From: Clostridia bacterium
GTDB lineage: Bacteria; Bacillota; Clostridia; Oscillospirales; CAG-272
NCBI GenBank assembly: GCA_017395715.1
Contig: JAFQNZ010000080.1
Coordinates: 1-11,262, forward strand
DNA: 11,262 nucleotides
Reading direction: 5' to 3'
Each line of letters begins with the position of its first letter. The stretch's first letter is position 1. The notes beneath the pieces were generated by a model. It searched no databases. It saw only the letters and a program-made list of their open reading frames with translations, and was not told where the DNA came from. Both the position numbers and the translations under genes were made by a program. This document shows, in pieces, positions 6,887 to 11,262 of the stretch.

Positions 6887-9181
6887 ATGAAACGACTGTT
6901 AACTGTTAAATATATTCCCCTGCTTCTTCTTTTGGTTGCCGCGCTCTTGCTTGCGGCGTGCAAAGAGACCCTGCCTGCCGTCAGTGAAAACAGTGAAACT
7001 TCAGCTTATGTCAGCATAAGCAAAACACCCGAAACAAGCAGCACGCCTACCACGCCGGAGGAACATTATGTTAACGTTCCGATCATCACCTACAAGCAAG
7101 ACCCCGAAAGCGGCGAGTATGTCAAAACCGAAGAGAGTACCTACACCGCTCCGGAAGGTGGCTTTCTCGATCTGAGTATTGCCGCACCTGAGCATTATGA
7201 AATTGATCGCGAGAAAACCCGCCTGTTTCTTGACGATATTAAAGAAGGCGACTCGATCGTCGTTTACTTCAAGTGCAAAACGGTTGAGGTCACGTTCACC
7301 GACGGAGAAAACACCGCCACCCAAACCCTGCGCGCAGGACAAACACCCACACCGCCAAGCTTTTCGCGCTACGGGTACAGCTTAACAGGCTTCGATAAGC
7401 CCGTAGAGCCTGTCTATCAAGACACCCTTTACACCGCCGTTTGGGAACTTGCGCAGTACACCCTGACCCTTTACACCGCCGAAGGCAGCTCGATTGAAAG
7501 CGACGGTTTTGAAGAACAACAAGGCTGTTTTATTAAATACTTCAGCGTGTTCGACAGCTTCACCCTTCCCTCCCCGCAAAACGAACGCTATCATTTCCTC
7601 GCATGGAACACCAAAGCCGACCGCAGCGGTAAGGACTACACCGAAATTTCAAAAGACACAAACAGCAATATTGTCCTCTACGCCATCTACGATGTCACGC
7701 TGTACGAAATTGCCTTTCAAGAAGAAAACGGCATATCCTATCCCTCTTACTATCTGCCCTACGGCACGCCTGTCACAGCCCCCGAAATCCTGCCCGAAAA
7801 CCAAATGGCAGGCTTCGGCCTGACTTGGTACGAAGATAAAAACGGCACAAAACCCTATCATTTTACCACCATGCCGCGTAACAATATCATCCTGTACGGC
7901 AAATGGGAAGTTGACACCGGCACGGGCTTTCTGTCTTGGGATCTTGACAATATGGAAAACGAAACGATCGACAGCAAAGAAGAGCTTGCCGCTTTCATCG
8001 ACTACGTGCATTTTTACAATTTCACCGAATCGGTTTCGATCGAAGTCACCTATGACACTTACCAAAATGTGATAGCTGACATTGGCGAAATCGGTATGCT
8101 GGGCGATTTCCGCGCAAACGGCGCCCTCGGCTACGGTGCGGGCGAAAAGACAAGCTACCGCCACGAAAACGCCAAATGCTATGTGGAGATCAAAGTTTCA
8201 AAAAGCTACCGCGAAAGCGAAGCTACCCTTTCCACCGAGCCGACAAGCGAGAAAGCCTATACCTATCTCACCGAAGCCATTATCCCGCGCGGGGATGCGT
8301 ACACCGATTTTTACATTGACCGCCTGCAGGAAAGCATAGCCGTCACAACCTCAAACCAACTGCACTATGTCGCAGAGCACGGCTACCGCCCGATTCCCGA
8401 ACAAGGCTCGCCTGCCGAGCGCATCTATCTTGCCGCCAAAAAACTTCTCAATGCCATTCTCCCCAAAGATGCCACCGATCTTGAAAAAGCAGAACTGATT
8501 TATCTCTACCTTGTACAAAACGTGCAGTATGACGACCGCGCGGTGCAAATCTCCGAAACGCCGGGTGCTGTCTGGTCTGACTACGACGCCTTTTTCCTGG
8601 AAGGCGTGTTTGATCATAAAAAAGCCGTCTGCGACGGCATTGCCAAAGCCTTTTCCCTGCTTTGCAACATGGAAGGCATTCCCTGTGTGGAAGTGGTGGG
8701 CAACACCCACGCGTGGAACCGCGTGAAGATCAATAACATCTGGTACGTCGCCGACCCCACGCACGGCAATTTGCATATTGCTAACAAAGATTTCTCAATC
8801 ACCGATTTCAGCCACTTCTTGATGTCAGACAGAGAAAAAGCATCACTCGGCTATGCAAGTGAAAGCTATCCGCTCATCAAGGCGAATGAAAATTACAACT
8901 ATTTTGCGAACAAGACATTCACCTACAACGGTTACACCTTCGACTATCGAATCGAAAACAGCGATGAGCTTGCCATTCTCCTTGCCCACCTTCTCACTTT
9001 GAAGGATGATCTTGACGGATGCAGTATCGATCTTTCTTATTCGTCTTGGTTCACCTCGCTTTCGATGGCTTACCAAAGCGCTCTGCTTACCTTGAACCGA
9101 AGCGGCATTGATTTTCCCTACCGCGCCACCGTCATCGACCCCTCCTTCGGCACAGCGTATAAAATCGTTTTCACGAGATAA
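6887..9181 (+). CDS. Surface lipoprotein with InlB-type beta-grasp repeats and a transglutaminase-like domain
   Basis: The 764-residue product begins with a lipoprotein signal peptide: MKRLLTVKY, a leucine-rich core and the lipobox LAAC with acylated Cys25. A Ser/Thr/Pro-rich linker follows (about 26-60). Three Listeria-Bacteroides (InlB B-type) beta-grasp repeats lie at about 133-188, 191-269 and 273-342, each ending in a YTAVWE-, LYAIYD- or LYGKWE-like strand. A transglutaminase-like (papain-fold) domain follows at about 510-650, with a visible triad: Cys582 in KAVCDGIAKAF, His608 in GNTHAWN and Asp623 in WYVADPTHG. Segments either side of it (from about 355 and from about 685) look related. 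Such proteins are anchored outside the membrane; whether this one is a peptidase, a crosslinker or a binding protein cannot be read from the sequence. AAAGGA (6872-6877) precedes the ATG by 9 bases. It is a single-gene unit with its own promoter. Confidence 0.88.
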   Translation: MKRLLTVKYIPLLLLLVAALLLAACKETLPAVSENSETSAYVSISKTPETSSTPTTPEEHYVNVPIITYKQDPESGEYVKTEESTYTAPEGGFLDLSIAAPEHYEIDREKTRLFLDDIKEGDSIVVYFKCKTVEVTFTDGENTATQTLRAGQTPTPPSFSRYGYSLTGFDKPVEPVYQDTLYTAVWELAQYTLTLYTAEGSSIESDGFEEQQGCFIKYFSVFDSFTLPSPQNERYHFLAWNTKADRSGKDYTEISKDTNSNIVLYAIYDVTLYEIAFQEENGISYPSYYLPYGTPVTAPEILPENQMAGFGLTWYEDKNGTKPYHFTTMPRNNIILYGKWEVDTGTGFLSWDLDNMENETIDSKEELAAFIDYVHFYNFTESVSIEVTYDTYQNVIADIGEIGMLGDFRANGALGYGAGEKTSYRHENAKCYVEIKVSKSYRESEATLSTEPTSEKAYTYLTEAIIPRGDAYTDFYIDRLQESIAVTTSNQLHYVAEHGYRPIPEQGSPAERIYLAAKKLLNAILPKDATDLEKAELIYLYLVQNVQYDDRAVQISETPGAVWSDYDAFFLEGVFDHKKAVCDGIAKAFSLLCNMEGIPCVEVVGNTHAWNRVKINNIWYVADPTHGNLHIANKDFSITDFSHFLMSDREKASLGYASESYPLIKANENYNYFANKTFTYNGYTFDYRIENSDELAILLAHLLTLKDDLDGCSIDLSYSSWFTSLSMAYQSALLTLNRSGIDFPYRATVIDPSFGTAYKIVFTR

Positions 9182-9201
9182 GCGAATCATAGCGTCCCCC
9201 C

Positions 9202-9297
9202 CACCGTAGGGGAGGATATATCCTCCCGAAAACAAGCAAATTCAGAAAAACAATCATTGATTATACCGCGGGAAGATGATATCTTCCCCTACGGGTG
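9202..9297. repeat. Double-hairpin intergenic repeat, copy A
   Basis: The left half contains the perfect 18-bp palindrome GGGAGGATATATCCTCCC (9210-9227). The right half contains GGGAAGAT (9270-9277) and ATCTTCCC (9281-9288) around a 3-base loop. The two halves are also inverted copies of each other: CACCGTAGGGGA (9202-9213) matches TCCCCTACGGGTG (9285-9297) with one inserted base. An A-rich centre separates them and resembles that of copy B at the window end. The layout, a fixed CGTAGGGG frame with a variable stem, suggests a dispersed non-coding repeat of clostridial genomes. It fills most of the gap between the lipoprotein and ABC-F genes. Confidence 0.75.
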
Positions 9298-9343
9298 CCA
9301 AACAACGTCAAACACCCGCAGGATCACAATATTTTGGCAACAC

Positions 9344-9377
9344 AAAAAAAGGATTCCAACACGTGGAATCCTTTTTT
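9344..9377 (-). terminator. Bidirectional terminator between the lipoprotein and ABC-F genes
   Basis: AAAAAAGGATTCCA (9345-9358) pairs with TGGAATCCTTTTTT (9364-9377) around a 5-nt loop. T-runs follow the stem on both strands. It starts 3 bases after the stop codon of the leftward ABC-F gene and also faces the rightward lipoprotein gene, which has no other clear terminator, so it probably serves both. Confidence 0.9.
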
Positions 9378-9380
9378 CAT

Positions 9381-10982
9381 TTACTGCTCTTTTTTGAGGC
9401 GGCGTTCGATATACTCGTCGTAGGTGATCTGCATATCGTAGAAATGACCCGCCGTGACGTCAATGATGCGGTTGGAGACCGTCTGCACGAACTGGTGGTC
9501 GTGAGACGCAAAGAGAAGCACCTCAGGAAAACGGATCAAACCGTCGTTGAGCGCCGAGATCGATTCAAGGTCCAGGTGGTTTGTCGGCTCGTCAAGAATC
9601 AGAACATTCGCGCCCGAAAGCATCATCTTGCAGAGCATCATGCGCACCTTTTCGCCGCCCGACAATACCGAAGCCTTCTTGTGTACCTCGTCGCCCGAGA
9701 ACAACAGGCGGCCAAGCCAAGAGCGCACGTCCGATTCGTAAACAAGATCGGAATAAGAGCGCACCCAATCCACAAGCGAATCCTCACAGCCGTCAAAAAA
9801 CGCCGCGTTATCGGTGGGAAAATAAGAAAAGGAAGTTGTCACGCCCCACTTGAAAGTACCCTCGTCAGGCTCAATTTCGCCTGCCAGAATGCGAAAGAGG
9901 GTGGTTCTTGCCACAGGGTCATCACCGATAAAGGCGATCTTGTCGTGCGGATGCACGGTGAAGGATACGTTGTCAAGAATTTTCTTGCCGTCGATCGTTT
10001 TGGAAATGCCGTCCACCACCAAAACGTCCTTGCCGATCTCGCGATTCGGCTTAAAGTCCACAAACGGAAAACGGCGGGAGGACACGCCCTCATCTTCAAG
10101 GGTAATGTTGTCCAGTAACTTCTTGCGGCTGGTCGCCTGCTTGGATTTCGAAGCATTTGCTGAGAAGCGCGCGATAAACTCGGTCAACTCGCGGATCTTG
10201 ATCTCCGCCTTCTTGTTCTGCTCGCGGATCTGACGCTGACGGATCTGGGTGTATTCGTACCAGAAATCGTAGTTACCCACCACGGTGGTGATCTTGCCAA
10301 AATCCACGTCCACAATGTGCGTGCAGACCTTGTTCAGGAAATGTCTGTCATGCGATACGATAATGACTGTGCTGTTGTCAAGCCCCATCAAAAAATCTTC
10401 GAGCCACGCGATCGTTTCAAGATCCAAGTGGTTGGTCGGCTCATCCATCAAGAGAATATCGGGACTGCCAAACAGCGCCTGCGCAAGAAGCACCTTCACC
10501 TTCATGTCGCCAGACAGATTCGACATGAGCTCGTAATGGTATTCGTTGGTGATACCGAGGTCATTGAGGAGAATTTCCGCATCGCTTTCTGCACTCCAGC
10601 CGTCCATTTCGGCAAAGCGCTCTTCCAGCTCGCAAAGAAGCATACCCTCTTCTTCGGACATGTCTTCTTTGGCGTAAAGCTCTTCCTTTTTCTCCATGAT
10701 GCGGCAAAGCTCTTCGTTGCCGTGAAGCACCGTGCTGAGTACGGTGTAATCGTCATACAAATAGTGATCCTGCTTGAGAACCGAAATGCGCTCTTTGGCA
10801 TCGCGGATCACCTCACCCTTGTCAGGCTCGATCTCGCCCGAAAGAATCTTCAGGAAGGTCGATTTGCCCGCGCCGTTTGCGCCGATGATGCCGTAGCAAT
10901 TCCCTGCCGAAAACACAAGGTCGGCATGATTGAAAAGCGTTCTTCCGCCGTACTGCAATCCCACGTCTATCGTTTTGATCAT
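9381..10982 (-). CDS. ABC-F family ATPase, YbiT/YkpA type
   Basis: The 533 residues form two fused ATP-binding cassettes with no membrane segment, as in ABC-F proteins, which act on the ribosome: translation factors of the EttA type or antibiotic-protection proteins. First cassette: Walker A GANGAGKST (34-42), signature LSGDMKVKV (156-164), Walker B LLMDEPTNHLD (177-187), switch H211. A charged linker (about 241-310) corresponds to the tRNA-interacting region. Second cassette: Walker A position GDDPVARTT (353-361), signature LSGGEKVRM (440-448), Walker B LILDEPTNHLD (461-471), switch H494. Overall wording (FKWGVTTSFSYFPTDN, MMLSGANVLILDEPTNHLD, SHDHQFVQT) fits the YbiT/YkpA branch, not a known resistance group. 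Odd points are Arg359 where Lys is expected, loss of the glycines in that loop, and GD instead of GG in the first signature. GGAGAG (10988-10993) lies 5 bases before the ATG. It is a single-gene unit. Confidence 0.95.
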   Translation of the reverse strand: MIKTIDVGLQYGGRTLFNHADLVFSAGNCYGIIGANGAGKSTFLKILSGEIEPDKGEVIRDAKERISVLKQDHYLYDDYTVLSTVLHGNEELCRIMEKKEELYAKEDMSEEEGMLLCELEERFAEMDGWSAESDAEILLNDLGITNEYHYELMSNLSGDMKVKVLLAQALFGSPDILLMDEPTNHLDLETIAWLEDFLMGLDNSTVIIVSHDRHFLNKVCTHIVDVDFGKITTVVGNYDFWYEYTQIRQRQIREQNKKAEIKIRELTEFIARFSANASKSKQATSRKKLLDNITLEDEGVSSRRFPFVDFKPNREIGKDVLVVDGISKTIDGKKILDNVSFTVHPHDKIAFIGDDPVARTTLFRILAGEIEPDEGTFKWGVTTSFSYFPTDNAAFFDGCEDSLVDWVRSYSDLVYESDVRSWLGRLLFSGDEVHKKASVLSGGEKVRMMLCKMMLSGANVLILDEPTNHLDLESISALNDGLIRFPEVLLFASHDHQFVQTVSNRIIDVTAGHFYDMQITYDEYIERRLKKEQ

Positions 10983-11025
10983 AGTATCTCTCCGTTTTTA
11001 TCTATCATTTTTGCACACTTCGTAT

Positions 11026-11054
11026 AGTATAATACAAAAAAGCAAAAAGGTCAA
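11026..11054 (-). promoter_or_regulatory. Sigma-A promoter of the ABC-F gene
   Basis: On the minus strand TTGACC (11049-11054) and TATACT (11026-11031) are spaced by 17 bases. Transcription should start near 11019, leaving a leader of about 37 bases before the ATG. The leader is too short for the attenuators that often control antibiotic-inducible ABC-F genes, which agrees with a housekeeping role. Confidence 0.82.
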
Positions 11055-11186
11055 GGGGAAAAAGTGAAAACACATATATCTCGGCAGAGGTACGTGAGAA
11101 TGTGATAGGGCGCAGTTGCGACCTGTTTGCAGGGCATGTTGACCGCTGTGTTTCGTAATTTGATCGAACGGATTGACGCATCTGTG

Positions 11187-11262
11187 GTAGGGCGGGGGCT
11201 TGCTCCCGCCGTAAAATAATCAAACCCGAAAAACAAAAAATGATTGTTTGGCGGCGGGAGCA
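11187..11262. repeat. Double-hairpin intergenic repeat, copy B, cut by the window end
   Basis: GTAGGGCGGGGG opens the copy. GGCGGG (11191-11196) pairs with CCCGCC (11205-11210) to give the left hairpin. CGGCGGGAGCA (11252-11262) is an exact inverted copy of TGCTCCCGCCG (11201-11211) and is the start of the right half, which the window cuts off. The centre at 11221-11245 (CAAACCCGAAAAACAAAAAA then TGATT) resembles that of copy A at 9237-9262. The stem sequences of the two copies differ while pairing is kept. Between this element and the ABC-F promoter, about 11060-11186 holds no gene or site that I recognise. Confidence 0.7.

Noticed and set aside
9276..10118. A 280-codon open frame on the plus strand
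   Set aside because: It is antisense to the ABC-F gene and starts inside the repeat, without a ribosome binding site. Its translation shows no recognisable domain.
11005..11223. A 72-codon open frame on the minus strand upstream of the ABC-F gene
   Set aside because: It runs through repeat copy B and the ABC-F promoter, has no clear ribosome binding site, and resembles no family that I know.

Overview
This window looks like ordinary chromosome from a spore-forming, Gram-positive member of the Firmicutes, most likely an uncultured gut- or rumen-type clostridium. Evidence for this is the gene order rny-ymdB-spoVS, which is conserved in Bacillus and many clostridia, together with clean sigma-A promoters (TTGACA-17-TATAAT type), strong GGAGG-type ribosome binding sites, intrinsic terminators after most genes, and a lipoprotein with a Firmicutes-style architecture. 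The genus cannot be named from the sequence alone.

Layout, left to right. Positions 1-173 hold a palindromic intergenic repeat and the terminator of gpmI. A long-form, plant-like phosphoglycerate mutase gene (gpmI) runs leftward. Divergent from it is a divergent radC-family gene. It converges on a leftward M14 zinc carboxypeptidase gene, and the two stop codons share the bases TTAA. A 266-bp gap carries the rny promoter. Then come rny (RNase Y), a hairpin terminator, ymdB (metallophosphoesterase) and spoVS, all rightward. The spoVS promoter is embedded in a 14-bp inverted repeat. spoVS ends in a strong terminator, followed by the promoter of a 764-residue secreted lipoprotein with three beta-grasp repeats and a transglutaminase-like domain. 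A bidirectional terminator separates it from a leftward ABC-F ATPase gene of the YbiT/YkpA type, which has its own promoter.

Functionally the genes cover glycolysis (gpmI), RNA turnover and control of developmental fate (rny, ymdB, spoVS), ribosome-associated ATPase activity (ABC-F), probable peptide or peptidoglycan hydrolysis (M14) and a cell-surface protein. Only rny-ymdB-spoVS forms a recognisable functional cluster. The other genes appear to be separate transcription units.

I found no CRISPR array, tRNA, rRNA, phage or transposase gene, and no convincing new multi-gene system. The least expected signals are non-coding: two copies of a double-hairpin repeat flanking the ABC-F gene (9202-9297 and 11187 to the window end), the inverted repeat around the spoVS promoter, and 13-bp direct repeats around the lipoprotein promoter. 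Among the proteins, the long-form GpmI, the degenerate nucleotide-binding motifs of the ABC-F ATPase and the domain layout of the lipoprotein merit a second look.
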